Positions 34,308 to 42,803 of a stretch of DNA of 64,000 nucleotides are shown piece by piece (positions within the stretch are counted from its first letter, which is position 1; each line of letters begins with the position of its first letter). The stretch comes from Actinomycetes bacterium (lineage in GTDB: Bacteria; Actinomycetota; Actinomycetes; Mycobacteriales; Mycobacteriaceae), in the NCBI GenBank assembly GCA_023432405.1, contig JAEYUQ010000016.1, positions 1 to 64,000 of the forward strand. The letters are read 5' to 3'. Made by a program: the position numbers and the translations under genes. Below the pieces are notes generated by a model, which was not told the origin of the DNA, ran no database searches, and worked only from the letters and a program-made list of their open reading frames with translations.

Positions 34308-34801
34308 TGCATTACACCTCCTGGGGGCCGCGCACCGGCGAAGTCGCCCGCCTCTATGAAGAAAACGGCCCACGCGTCCTGGCGGAGTTCACTGAGAAAG
34401 ATGTACGGGTAGGGGAGCGTATCTGGACGTTGTCTGATCCCACCACCATCACCCTTGACGACGCCCGCGTCTTCCGTATGGAGGGTAACCCCCGCAAGGA
34501 CGCACGTTTGGAGGTTCACCTGGGGGATAAGGGTTACACCTTCATTCGGGAAACCCGCGTGGAGTGGGTGATCGATGATTTAAACGGTGAGAAAGTGGCT
34601 CAGTTCTCTGGTGCTAGCGGGCAGTTGAGGAAGGCCATCACCGAGTTTGAGGGCGAAACCACTGTGCCCGAGGACGAGATCATTGGGCTGAGCTACTTTG
34701 CGCGCAGGGCTATGGAAGAGCGTCTGGTTCAAACCAACTGGCCGCTCTTGGGCTCCCTGATTCTTCTCACAATCCTGGGGATTCTCATCATTGTGCTGTA
34801 G
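34307..34801 (+). CDS. Uncharacterised protein with C-terminal membrane anchor
   Basis: The 164-residue protein has a soluble beta-rich part (about 1-140; YTSWGPRTGEVARLYEENGP, EDARVFRMEG-like start of strands) and a single C-terminal helix (PLLGSLILLTILGILIIVL) that likely anchors it in the membrane with the body in the cytoplasm. No known family is recognised. It is coupled to glyS by a one-base overlap, so it is probably made with it, although a role in translation is not implied by the sequence. Confidence 0.75.
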   Translation: MHYTSWGPRTGEVARLYEENGPRVLAEFTEKDVRVGERIWTLSDPTTITLDDARVFRMEGNPRKDARLEVHLGDKGYTFIRETRVEWVIDDLNGEKVAQFSGASGQLRKAITEFEGETTVPEDEIIGLSYFARRAMEERLVQTNWPLLGSLILLTILGILIIVL

Positions 34802-34894
34802 GAGTTTTTGGTCGTAGCTGACCCCTAATTGGAGAAAACGGTCAACCTCGGCGTGTAGCTGGTGAAAGCTAGTGTTTCATCATGGCTCTGTAAC

Positions 34895-35032
34895 GTGTAT
34901 CCGGAGGAGTTTAAGCGTGATGCTGTGGCCATGTATGAGAGCTTTCGAGATTCCTCGTTGAGGCAGATTGCCCGAGATCTTGGTGTCAGTCGGACTGCCC
35001 TGGGAAACTGGGTAGCCGTCTTTTGGGCTTGA
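34895..35032 (+). pseudogene. IS3-type transposase OrfA remnant (helix-turn-helix only)
   Basis: This 45-codon frame encodes VYPEEFKRDAVAMYESF followed by LRQIARDLGVSRTALGNWV, the N-terminal helix-turn-helix of an IS3-family OrfA, then stops. The catalytic OrfB that should follow in the same orientation is missing. A sequence TGACCCCTAATTGG at 34820-34833 upstream could be one terminal end. The element is dead. Confidence 0.75.
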
Positions 35033-35052
35033 CCACAAGTTTCTGATAGTTT

Positions 35053-35202
35053 TTAGACGGTTTCCGAAAGTGTAGCCGTACTTTTTAGTTCGTATTCGAG
35101 CGACGAGTAGCCGTTGATTGAGGTCTAGATCCTAGTGCGGTTATAGAACACTTCAAACCATTCCGCGATCGATTCGTACACCTGTTGACGGGTAGTGAAA
35201 GC
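35053..35202 (-). pseudogene. IS3-type transposase OrfB C-terminal remnant
   Basis: Read on the minus strand, the frame gives TTRQQVYESIAEWFEVFYNRTR, then an internal stop at 35125-35127, then TSINGYSSLEYELKS, the end of an IS3 OrfB (the usual VFYNRxRxHSxLGYxSPxEYE block). Its orientation is opposite to the OrfA fragment, so the two come from different insertions or an inversion. It is not functional. Confidence 0.7.
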
Positions 35203-35301
35203 CTAACGGTAGAAATGCTCGACTGCGGAGGATTCCGCCCCTCCTACACCCTAAATTATGAAGAGCCTTCAAACCTCTATATAGAGAAAGTGAGCTATCG
35301 A

Positions 35302-35595
35302 ATGAGAAGAAGACTCAATATCGTTCTATTTTTAATATGTGCATCATTGTGGGTTATTTCAGTTTTTGCTGAATTTGTTAAGTATAACATTTTATCTCTA
35401 GGTTGTCCGACCTCCAGTGATTCAATTTTTGGAAAATCAGGTTGGAGTATAATCCCATTCGGGCATACCTGTGAATGGGAGCTAGCCTCAGGAGTGTCTG
35501 CAATTACTTACCCCTCATTGTCCTCTCTATTGCCACCAATATTTCTATTGCTATGGGGATCATGGATTGTTCTTAGTAGAGAAAATCCAAAGTAG
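35302..35595 (+). CDS. Small AT-rich two-helix membrane protein
   Basis: ATG 35302 is the likely start; the longer upstream frame runs back into the transposase remnant. The 97-residue product has two membrane helices (about 5-27 and 70-90) around an extracytoplasmic loop with two Cys (LGCPTSSDS and FGHTCEWEL) that could form a disulfide. Similar loops occur in small actinobacterial membrane proteins of unknown function. Composition is AT-rich and unlike its neighbours, and it lies beside IS debris, so it was probably acquired horizontally. Confidence 0.55.
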   Translation: MRRRLNIVLFLICASLWVISVFAEFVKYNILSLGCPTSSDSIFGKSGWSIIPFGHTCEWELASGVSAITYPSLSSLLPPIFLLLWGSWIVLSRENPK

Positions 35596-35731
35596 ATTTA
35601 GTAGCTATCTGTACTCTCGCGTTGAGTGGATTAACAATGGGGACAACTGAATTTTTGCTTAACAGATTTCTTCTCGTCATGAATATAGGTGCACGAGTAG
35701 CCAGAGTCCTATGCAGGTGGGCGGTTGCGCT

Positions 35732-37678
35732 CTAGAAACTTCCACCGAAGCCGCCAGAGTTTCCACCGCCTCCGCTGAATCCTCCGCCGCCACCAAATCC
35801 ACCCCCACCGAAGGAGCCGCCTCCTCCGAAGCCTCCACCGAAGCCGTTTCCACTGTTGAGGAGGCTGTTGAGCACCATTCCGGCTATGAAGGCGCCGGAG
35901 CTGTCCCCACGGTTTTGGTTGCGGTACCGGCGATAGTCACTATTCGCGGCATCAATGGCAGCGTCAGCTCGGCGGGCTGCCTGCTGAGCAAGAGGAATAG
36001 ACCGTTCCTGGACTGCCTGTTGGTAGAGATTCTGCGCATCATGAAGCAGAGATCGCGCATCAGGGCCAATCACGCTGCCACGGGAGCGGATCAAATCCTC
36101 GGCTGTTTGAATCTTCCCTGCTGCCTGTTGCAATTGCTGATTTACAATGGCGTCCTGACGTGCCTTATCCGCAGCCGCAATACGTCGTGTGGTCAGTTCT
36201 TGTTCCAGTTTCTCACTGATCTGAGTGAATGAGCTTAAAGTGTCCAGCGGATCAGCTGCTGCATTATCCGATTCACCCTCGTGAATATCGCTTTCTGTTT
36301 CGTTTCGCTGGAGGACGCCTCTGGCGTCCTCCACCACGGGGCTAGAAAGCTGAAGAGTTTTCGCCTCCTCTAACTGCTGGAGGATCTGTGTGCGCAGTTG
36401 TGGAATCCGAGTCTGAGCAAGAGCTAGATTCTCCTCGGCGTGCTCAATGGCGGAAAGCTGGGCGTCGGCACTGGAAATACCGCGTGTAGCCAGCTCCATG
36501 ATATCCACCAGTCCACCCTGCTGGCCGGCCCCCTTGCTCAAGAGTTCCCGGGCTTGCTCCAGGGCTTTTTCCACCTCCTGGGCGCTGGCATGAGCCACAT
36601 CCACATTGTCGGTCAGGGAATTCACGGGGTACCCAGAACTCACCAAGTGTTGCAGAGTGCTTTCGGCGTAAGGAATTCGTGACCGTATTTCCACAAGCCG
36701 CTGAGTGAGCGTATCCACTCGCTCGGGGGCATTGATAAGCTGCGTGCGAAGGTCTGCGAAGGTCTGCGACTGGTCATCGAGCTGGGCATTCGCCTGACCT
36801 GTGCTAGAGATAATCTCCACCAACATTCCTCGCCGCTCTTCCTCAGACTCCGGAATGGCGTCGTAGATCCTCTGATGCAGCTCAAAGGCATGTTCCAAGG
36901 TCGCCCGAGATTTCGCCAGCGCCTGAGCAAGTGTTTGTGTGCGAGAGCTACCAAATTCACTTCGAGCAACACGTAGTTCTTCCTCAGCTCTCCGGATGGA
37001 TTCATCGGTGGCCACCAGCTCTTCTTCCGCACGATCCCGCAGGGTTTGGGTCGGAAGACTAGACAGTTCCTGTGTGTTTTCCGGAGCAATAGACCTCGAG
37101 GATGCCAGAACCTTCTTCTTCCTCTTCTTCGACGCCCCATACGCTCCGGCTCCTGTCAACGCCAGGGCGCCAGCTCCGCCAGCTAACCACACCTTAGAGG
37201 AAGTGCTCATCGTTCCGGTTGCAGCATCAATAGCGGCACTAACAGCGCCGTTATAGTCACTAGCTGCAAGCTTTTCGTAGGCGGCGTTATAGATTGCCTC
37301 TAATTCACTATCCGTCCACTGGTTACCACCAGCCACCCACATCTTCCGAGTACCAGAGGCAATCGCCAGAACGCCAGTATTCCCGCCGCCATTCATCGCT
37401 ACGGCCTCACTCGCCCAATCCTTCGGGCTTTGCTCCCCAAAGTCGGACACGATAACGATGAACAGGGCACGTTTTTCCTCTTGCCTAAACTCCTGCAACC
37501 TTTGGGTGGCCTCTGCCTTCGTATCCTCAGACAACACCCCAGTGTGATCCACCACCGCAGTGGTGTACTGGCTTACAGGTGTGGCAAGTGCTGTGGGGGA
37601 GAACATCAACGGCGTTGGAATCGCCACAGCCAGGGCTGCGGCAGCAAGGGTTGCACGAAGGAGTTTGCTCATAGTCAT
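35732..37678 (-). CDS. TPM-domain membrane protein with long coiled coil and Gly-rich tail
   Basis: The protein (648 residues from ATG 37678) begins with a signal peptide (LLRATLAAAALAVAIPTPLM ... ALA), then a TPM domain (about 40-155; VVDHTGVLSEDTKAEATQRL, VSDFGEQSPKDWASEAVAMNG, MWVAGGNQW), a membrane helix (about 165-185; LAGGAGALALTGAGAYGA), a long coiled coil of Glu/Gln/Arg-rich helices (about 215-585) and a Gly/Phe/Ser tail of about 45 residues. Corynebacterial and mycobacterial relatives are known as TPM_phosphatase proteins of the envelope. A perfect 10-bp hairpin at 36310-36332 lies inside the coding region. Start choice is uncertain; no candidate has a good ribosome binding site, and its 5' end is within 25 bases of the divergent dgt. 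Confidence 0.85.
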   Translation of the reverse strand: MTMSKLLRATLAAAALAVAIPTPLMFSPTALATPVSQYTTAVVDHTGVLSEDTKAEATQRLQEFRQEEKRALFIVIVSDFGEQSPKDWASEAVAMNGGGNTGVLAIASGTRKMWVAGGNQWTDSELEAIYNAAYEKLAASDYNGAVSAAIDAATGTMSTSSKVWLAGGAGALALTGAGAYGASKKRKKKVLASSRSIAPENTQELSSLPTQTLRDRAEEELVATDESIRRAEEELRVARSEFGSSRTQTLAQALAKSRATLEHAFELHQRIYDAIPESEEERRGMLVEIISSTGQANAQLDDQSQTFADLRTQLINAPERVDTLTQRLVEIRSRIPYAESTLQHLVSSGYPVNSLTDNVDVAHASAQEVEKALEQARELLSKGAGQQGGLVDIMELATRGISSADAQLSAIEHAEENLALAQTRIPQLRTQILQQLEEAKTLQLSSPVVEDARGVLQRNETESDIHEGESDNAAADPLDTLSSFTQISEKLEQELTTRRIAAADKARQDAIVNQQLQQAAGKIQTAEDLIRSRGSVIGPDARSLLHDAQNLYQQAVQERSIPLAQQAARRADAAIDAANSDYRRYRNQNRGDSSGAFIAGMVLNSLLNSGNGFGGGFGGGGSFGGGGFGGGGGFSGGGGNSGGFGGSF

Positions 37679-37700
37679 CACAATAGCGACTAACTTAGAC

Positions 37701-38939
37701 ATGGTGACGTGCAATTCTCAGGACACCGAACGACGTCTTCTAGAACCTCCTAAGGGCAGTGCGTTTGACGCAGCCACGGAGGACGTTCGCTCACCGTTTT
37801 CCCATGATCGCGCGCGGGTTCTACACTCGGCTGCTCTGCGCCGTCTGGCTGATAAAACTCAGGTGGTGGGTCCTCATGACGGTGACACCCCCCGTACTCG
37901 TCTCACCCATTCCCTTGAAGTGGCTCAGATTTCTCGCGGTATTGGTCATTCCTTGGGCTTAGATCTGGATCTCACCGAACTGGCAGGGCTCACCCACGAT
38001 ATCGGCCACCCTCCCTATGGGCATAATGGGGAAACCGCTCTCAATGAGCTTGCGGAAGATTGCGGTGGTTTCGAGGGAAACGCCCAGACTCTGCGCATTC
38101 TGACCTTCCTGGAGCCTAAAATCCTAGACGCTCAGGGGGCAAGTTACGGCCTCAATCTCACGCGGGCATCCCTCAGCGCGGCCTGTAAGTATCCCTGGAT
38201 CAGGACAAATCAAGACGGATCTGTCAACCGCAAATACGGCGCTTATGACTCAGAGGCGCAGGTACTGGCCTGGATTCGCAATGGGCGTTCGGATCGCCAG
38301 CCTTCCCTGGAAGCGCAGGTCATGGATTGGTCTGACGACGTCGCCTACAGTGTTCACGATGTTGAGGACGGCATTGTTGCGGGAAGGGTGTCTCTGAAAC
38401 GCCTGTGGGACTTGGTGGCTTTAGCTGAGCTAGCTGAGCGCGGTTCCAAAGCCTTTGGCGGGTCAGTGGAAGACCTTATGGAGGCAGCGGCGTCGCTCAG
38501 GGAACTGGAGGTGGTTAACCGTGCAGCAGATTTCGATGGCAGCCTGCAATCCTTTGTGAACCTGAAAGCTATGACGTCGCAGCTGGTGGGCCGCTATGTG
38601 GGGGCTACCACGGTAGTTACTGATCCTGACACTGGCCGCCGCACACTCCACATTCCTGCTCTGGCCGTTGCGGAAGTGACCTTGCTGAAAGCTATGGCGG
38701 TTCTGTTCGTGATGGATCAGCCGGATCACATGGCACGCCAAGCGCGTCAGCGCGAGCGGATTTTCTGCGTCCATGAGTATCTCACCTCTGCGGGGCCGAG
38801 CGCTCTGGACCCCCTTTTCCGCCAGTGGTGGGAGGAAAACCCCCAGCGCACGGTGATAGATCAGATTGCCTCTCTCACGGAGTCCCGGCTGGATCTCTTA
38901 GCCAAGCGCGCCAGCGAGACCTACGGCTTCATCGGCTAG
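37701..38939 (+). CDS. dgt: Deoxyguanosinetriphosphate triphosphohydrolase-like HD protein
   Basis: ATG 37701 gives 412 residues. HD-domain metal ligands are visible in RLTHSLEVAQISR (His) and LTHDIGHPPYGHNGE (His-Asp), and the Asp of VMDWSDDVAYSVHD. It fits the Dgt-like family that hydrolyses dNTPs to deoxynucleosides and triphosphate, here next to dnaG as in other Corynebacteriales. A longer upstream frame exists but does not look like the family. It is divergent from the TPM-domain gene with almost no intergenic space. Confidence 0.93.
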   Translation: MVTCNSQDTERRLLEPPKGSAFDAATEDVRSPFSHDRARVLHSAALRRLADKTQVVGPHDGDTPRTRLTHSLEVAQISRGIGHSLGLDLDLTELAGLTHDIGHPPYGHNGETALNELAEDCGGFEGNAQTLRILTFLEPKILDAQGASYGLNLTRASLSAACKYPWIRTNQDGSVNRKYGAYDSEAQVLAWIRNGRSDRQPSLEAQVMDWSDDVAYSVHDVEDGIVAGRVSLKRLWDLVALAELAERGSKAFGGSVEDLMEAAASLRELEVVNRAADFDGSLQSFVNLKAMTSQLVGRYVGATTVVTDPDTGRRTLHIPALAVAEVTLLKAMAVLFVMDQPDHMARQARQRERIFCVHEYLTSAGPSALDPLFRQWWEENPQRTVIDQIASLTESRLDLLAKRASETYGFIG

Positions 38940-38952
38940 ACAGCCATCAGTA

Positions 38953-39450
38953 TCACAGGCCCGGGATTTCGCAGAAAGATTCGTAGTGGTCATCGGTGTA
39001 GTACCACACCACCGGATTGCGCTCAGTTCCCCCGCCGGTGACAATGCGCCGTTCCCCGCGGCTTCGCGTGCCCGGAGTGGTCACTGTGTACTCCCGGTAG
39101 TAGTTGTAGGACTGTGAGGGCAGGAGCCGTTCATAGTTACCGAAGTGGCTGCCGTCATTGGCGGGATAATCAAAAGGGCCTCCCCGCTCAATGTCCTCAA
39201 CAACATCCTCGGCTTCCTCGGGAATCTGCTCACACGTAGCGACGCCGCTCTTCCCGGCTGAATCCGGAGACTTTCGGTTCTTCGCGGAGGTACTTGCCGG
39301 GGACGAGGTCGAGGTACTAAGCCGCGTGGTTGTGGAGTTAGAGGTGGAAGCAGCATCATCGCTGGAGTTATCACTGGTAGAGACGGTGTAACCAGCAAGC
39401 AATAAGACAACGGTACCTAGCGCAGACACCCACCATTTCCCTTGAGACAT
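38953..39450 (-). CDS. Secreted guanyl-preferring ribonuclease (RNase Sa/N1 type)
   Basis: The 165-residue protein has an N-terminal membrane helix (WWVSALGTVVLLLAGYTV) and a Ser/Thr-rich linker (30-70), then the microbial RNase domain (about 70-165). Catalytic residues are visible: Glu in YREYTVTTPG, Arg in RGERRIVTGG and His in YYTDDHYESF, with GGPFDYPANDGSHFGNYE the usual substrate-loop region. The family cleaves RNA 3' to guanosine and would work outside the cell or in the envelope. There is no obvious inhibitor (barstar-like) gene beside it, and it converges with dgt. Confidence 0.9.
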   Translation of the reverse strand: MSQGKWWVSALGTVVLLLAGYTVSTSDNSSDDAASTSNSTTTRLSTSTSSPASTSAKNRKSPDSAGKSGVATCEQIPEEAEDVVEDIERGGPFDYPANDGSHFGNYERLLPSQSYNYYREYTVTTPGTRSRGERRIVTGGGTERNPVVWYYTDDHYESFCEIPGL

Positions 39451-39548
39451 GGAGTTTATCGTTCCATAGAGGCACAGGTTTCACCAGCTCGCGCAGGTGA
39501 GAGTCAGGTGTCTGCCACCCGGTAAAGCAGATTGCTACAGTGTGGACT

Positions 39549-41429
39549 ATGGCTAAAGGGCGGATTCCAGAAAGCGACATCCAGGAGATTAGGGACAGAA
39601 CCCCTATCGAGGACGTCGTGGGTGAATATGTCCAGCTCACTTCTGCTGGGTCGGACTCCCTTAAGGGTCTTTCTCCTTTTAAAGACGAAAAGACCCCTTC
39701 TTTTCACGTGCGCCCCAACCATGGTTACTTCCACTGCTTTTCCACGGGGAAGGGCGGGGATGTGTTCACCTTTCTCATGGAGATGGAGCATGTCACCTTC
39801 CCCGAGGCCGTGGAAATGTGCGCCGATAGAATCGGTTACCAGATCCACTACCAAGGCGGAAAGCCAGGCCGTAGAGAGGAAGCAGGAACTCGTCAGCGTC
39901 TCATTGCCGCCAACAAAGCAGCCCACGAGTTTTACCGCAGACAGTTGGAGACTCCTCAGGCTCAGGTAGGTCGCACTTTTCTTCTAGACCGCAGTTTCAC
40001 CAAGGATCAGATCCATGATTTCGAGATCGGCTATGCCCCCGATGGCTGGGATACTCTCACAAAACACCTTCTCAGCCAGGGCTTTACCGTCAAAGAGCTT
40101 CAGGATGCCGGTCTGAGTTCCATGGGCAAGCGCGGCCCCATTGACAAGTTTCGGCGCCGTCTCATTTGGCCTATCAAATCCCTTGCCGGAGACGTCATTG
40201 GCTTCGGAGCCCGCAAGCTTTTCGAGGATGACAACCTGGGCAAGTACATGAACACCCAGGAGACAATGCTGTACCACAAATCCCGCGTGCTGTTCGGTCT
40301 GGATAAAGCCAAGCGTTCCATTGCGGAGGGGCATCAAGCCGTGGTGGTGGAGGGCTACACCGATGTCATGGCCATGCACGCAGCGGGGGTTCGCACAGCC
40401 GTAGCAGCGTGCGGGACCGCCTTCGGAGAGGAACACCTCCAGCAGCTGCGTCGCCTCATGCTGGACGATAGCTTTTTTCGAGGCGAGCTGATCTATACCT
40501 TCGATGGTGATGAAGCCGGCCGCAAAGCCGCTATGCGAGCATTTTCTGGTGAGCAGAACTTTATTGGACAGTCTTTCGTTGCTGTAGCTCCCGACAATAT
40601 GGATCCCTGTGAGCTCCGGCAACACCGTGGCGACGCCGCTGTCAGGGATCTGGTTGCCTCGCGGATTCCCATCGTGGAGTTTGTGCTCAGGGGCGTGTTG
40701 GAGGATTACTCGCTCTCTAGCCCTGAGGAACGTCTCCAGGGATTGAGGAGGACAGTTCCCATCGTGGCCTCGATCCGGGATCGCGTGTTGCGGCGAGAAT
40801 ACGCTCGGCGCCTAGCCGGGTGGCTGGGCTGGGATGATGTCAATGAGGTGGTTCGCCAGGTAGAACAGGAAGCTAAGGCGCCGAAGAAGTCATCGACACG
40901 GAAGTTTGTGGATGTGAAGGCAGCACCGGTTTCTCATGCTCCGACTCTGAAACTGCCAAATCCTCGGGATCCAACGCTGTGGCCAGAGCGGGAGAGCCTC
41001 AAACTTGCCTTGCAATATCCGGAGCTGGTTGGTTCCTACTTCGATGGTCTGCCCAAGGATTCCTTCAACAACAATGCTTACCGGGTGGTTCGTACCGCAA
41101 TTGCCAATGCCGGCGGGTGCTCGAGTGGCCTGACAGGCGTGGATTGGTTAGCTGCGGTCAATGATCGCATGACGGATCTCATCGGAAAATCACTTGTCAG
41201 CGAGCTTGCAGTGGAAGACGTACAGGTACGGGAAGAAGATCTTCCCGCTTATGTAGATAGCGTTCTGTCTCGGTTGCAGACGGTACGAGTCAGCAACGAG
41301 ATTGCTCACCTCAAAGGGCAGCTTTCTCGGATGCGAACAACAGACCCTAACTACAACGAGGTTTTTGAGGATCTCTTGGCTTTGGAACAAGCGAAGCGCG
41401 AGCTTTCTGCGCGCGTGTTCAAATCCTAG
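39549..41429 (+). CDS. dnaG: DNA primase DnaG with degenerate zinc-binding domain
   Basis: ATG 39549 gives 626 residues. The N-terminal domain begins MAKGRIPESDIQEIRDRTPIE. Where DnaG normally has LCPFHNEK...CFGC, this protein has LSPFKDEKTPSF and HCFSTGKGG, so three of the four zinc ligands are replaced (Cys to Ser, His to Lys, Cys to Thr) and one Cys remains. The catalytic TOPRIM core is intact (VVVEGYTDVMAMHAAGV, YTFDGDEAGRK). The helicase-binding C-terminal region follows. I recall similar zinc-site loss in corynebacterial DnaG proteins, so it may be a lineage trait. It synthesises RNA primers at the replication fork. The gene converges with the YtxH-like gene. Confidence 0.95.
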   Translation: MAKGRIPESDIQEIRDRTPIEDVVGEYVQLTSAGSDSLKGLSPFKDEKTPSFHVRPNHGYFHCFSTGKGGDVFTFLMEMEHVTFPEAVEMCADRIGYQIHYQGGKPGRREEAGTRQRLIAANKAAHEFYRRQLETPQAQVGRTFLLDRSFTKDQIHDFEIGYAPDGWDTLTKHLLSQGFTVKELQDAGLSSMGKRGPIDKFRRRLIWPIKSLAGDVIGFGARKLFEDDNLGKYMNTQETMLYHKSRVLFGLDKAKRSIAEGHQAVVVEGYTDVMAMHAAGVRTAVAACGTAFGEEHLQQLRRLMLDDSFFRGELIYTFDGDEAGRKAAMRAFSGEQNFIGQSFVAVAPDNMDPCELRQHRGDAAVRDLVASRIPIVEFVLRGVLEDYSLSSPEERLQGLRRTVPIVASIRDRVLRREYARRLAGWLGWDDVNEVVRQVEQEAKAPKKSSTRKFVDVKAAPVSHAPTLKLPNPRDPTLWPERESLKLALQYPELVGSYFDGLPKDSFNNNAYRVVRTAIANAGGCSSGLTGVDWLAAVNDRMTDLIGKSLVSELAVEDVQVREEDLPAYVDSVLSRLQTVRVSNEIAHLKGQLSRMRTTDPNYNEVFEDLLALEQAKRELSARVFKS

Positions 41430-41669
41430 CTATTCTTCGTCTGGTTCCAAGACGCTTTGAGTATCACTGCTGAGATCCTTGATCTCTCGCATTCGGGGCT
41501 GAGGATCGAGCTTGTTGGCAATGGCCTTGCGTGCGGCTGACACCGTCTTCTTCGTCACAGGAGAGTTGATAGCGGTCTGCGTCACCTTCTTAATTTGCGC
41601 ATACCTTTTGCGCCCGGCCTTGGTGCCCAGCACGTATCCGGCGGCTGCACCAACCACAAACTGAATCAT
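41430..41669 (-). CDS. YtxH-like small protein
   Basis: The 79-residue protein opens with a glycine-rich hydrophobic segment (MIQFVVGAAAGYVLGTKAGRK) followed by a basic amphipathic helix and an acidic tail, as in YtxH-type stress proteins. It likely sits at the membrane. Its stop directly follows the dnaG stop on the opposite strand with no gap between the two convergent genes. Confidence 0.7.
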   Translation of the reverse strand: MIQFVVGAAAGYVLGTKAGRKRYAQIKKVTQTAINSPVTKKTVSAARKAIANKLDPQPRMREIKDLSSDTQSVLEPDEE

Positions 41670-41746
41670 CCTCTTCCTTTCGTCGGGTCAACCCACACCA
41701 CTGTACCTGGAAACTGCACTGTGGCATGATCTCCTAGGAGGTAGCA

Positions 41747-42229
41747 ATGAGGTTATGGAGCATCCACCCAGAATTGTTGGATCCGAAGGGGCTGGTGGCC
41801 TGCTGGCGTGAGGCTCTTTTAGCTCAGAAAGTTCTGCGCGGCCACACCAGCGGCTATCGCCATCACCCCCAGCTCGAGCGCTTTCGAGCCTGCCCTGACC
41901 CAATGGCCGCCATTGGTGTATATCTGACGGGGTTAGCCAAGGAAGCCGATACCCGCGGATACTCCTTCAACTCCTCGCTCATTGTTGGGGGATCAGCCGA
42001 GGTGGACAGCATTCCTGTCACTGTCGGACAGATTGAACTGGAATACACTGTCCTCTCACAAAAGGTTGCCACGCGAAACCCTGAGTGGTTCTCCCAGGTT
42101 ATTGAGCCACGTCACAGTGACCCCGCACTGCCTCAGCAACCTAGCACAAACATGCAGGTGCCGGCTCATCCGCTCTTTCGGGTAGTACCTGGGCCGGTGG
42201 CCTCCTGGGAGAGAGCTGTACTGGAGTGA
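41747..42229 (+). CDS. Pyrimidine-dimer DNA glycosylase family protein (endonuclease V type)
   Basis: An AGGAGG ribosome binding site precedes ATG 41747. The 160-residue protein matches the T4 endonuclease V/pyrimidine-dimer glycosylase family (PF03013-like): MRLWSIHPELLDPKGLVACWREALLAQ, RGYRHHPQLERF-like block, and IEPRHSDPALP. Glu in CWREALL corresponds to the catalytic Glu of T4 EndoV. The N-terminal nucleophile Thr2 of the phage enzyme is not seen, as is usual in this bacterial subgroup. UV-damage repair is the family role; activity here is inferred. Confidence 0.82.
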   Translation: MRLWSIHPELLDPKGLVACWREALLAQKVLRGHTSGYRHHPQLERFRACPDPMAAIGVYLTGLAKEADTRGYSFNSSLIVGGSAEVDSIPVTVGQIELEYTVLSQKVATRNPEWFSQVIEPRHSDPALPQQPSTNMQVPAHPLFRVVPGPVASWERAVLE

Positions 42230-42264
42230 ACCAGCACAAGAAATTTTGAAAAAAGTCGTGGACT

Positions 42265-42762
42265 CTACTTCCTGTTCATCCACGCAATGGCGGTGGACAG
42301 CGCCGTCGCAAAGGTAGTCCAAGCGCCATAGGGGCTCAGTGCCAGTGCAGCCTGAGGGCTTACTTTGGAGGTTCGGTAAACCAGATCCCAGGAGCTACCA
42401 GCAAGGACAGCAGCCCATGCGGCTGCAAGCCAGGTTTTCCTAGAACGGAAGAACACACCACACCAGGCAGCGTTCAAAGTCAAGTTCACCAGGAGAGCAG
42501 TTGCTTGGGCCTTCTCCTCATCTGTGCGGTTCTCTTCGTGGAGCTGGGAGATTGCATAGCTCTGTGTGGCGAAAATATCTGTGTAGAGAGCAGTCCACGC
42601 GAAGGGGAAGACGGTCTCTGGAGGCTGCCACTTCGGCTTGGACAAGCTGGTGTAGGTAGGGCTATCGGTCTTGACCAGGGCGGTACCAATACCAGCGGCG
42701 GTAGCAACAGCGGCGCCGACACCGGCGGCCACGGAGCCTTTAACTGTGGACAATAAATTCAT
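42265..42762 (-). CDS. TspO/MBR family membrane protein
   Basis: The 165-residue protein (start ATG 42762 after GGGCGG) has five hydrophobic segments. Conserved family features are the loop KPKWQPPETVFPFAWTALY and the helix WLAAAWAAVLAGSSWDLVYR. TspO/MBR proteins bind porphyrins and lipids and are linked to stress and tetrapyrrole handling. A short N-terminal extension of six residues would come from an upstream ATG. Length matches the family (about 160). Confidence 0.88.
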   Translation of the reverse strand: MNLLSTVKGSVAAGVGAAVATAAGIGTALVKTDSPTYTSLSKPKWQPPETVFPFAWTALYTDIFATQSYAISQLHEENRTDEEKAQATALLVNLTLNAAWCGVFFRSRKTWLAAAWAAVLAGSSWDLVYRTSKVSPQAALALSPYGAWTTFATALSTAIAWMNRK

Positions 42763-42803
42763 ACCGCCCACTATAGCCACGCAGCGCGCTGCCGGTTGCG
42801 GGC

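Noticed and set aside
35103..35702. Ten-base direct repeat ACGAGTAGCC flanking the AT-rich membrane gene (35103-35112 and 35693-35702)
   Set aside because: It could be a target duplication, but a repeat of this length is not rare in 600 bases and no matching terminal ends were found.
39984..40625. Antisense frame of 213 codons inside dnaG
   Set aside because: It mirrors the catalytic core of DnaG and has no motif or ribosome binding site of its own.
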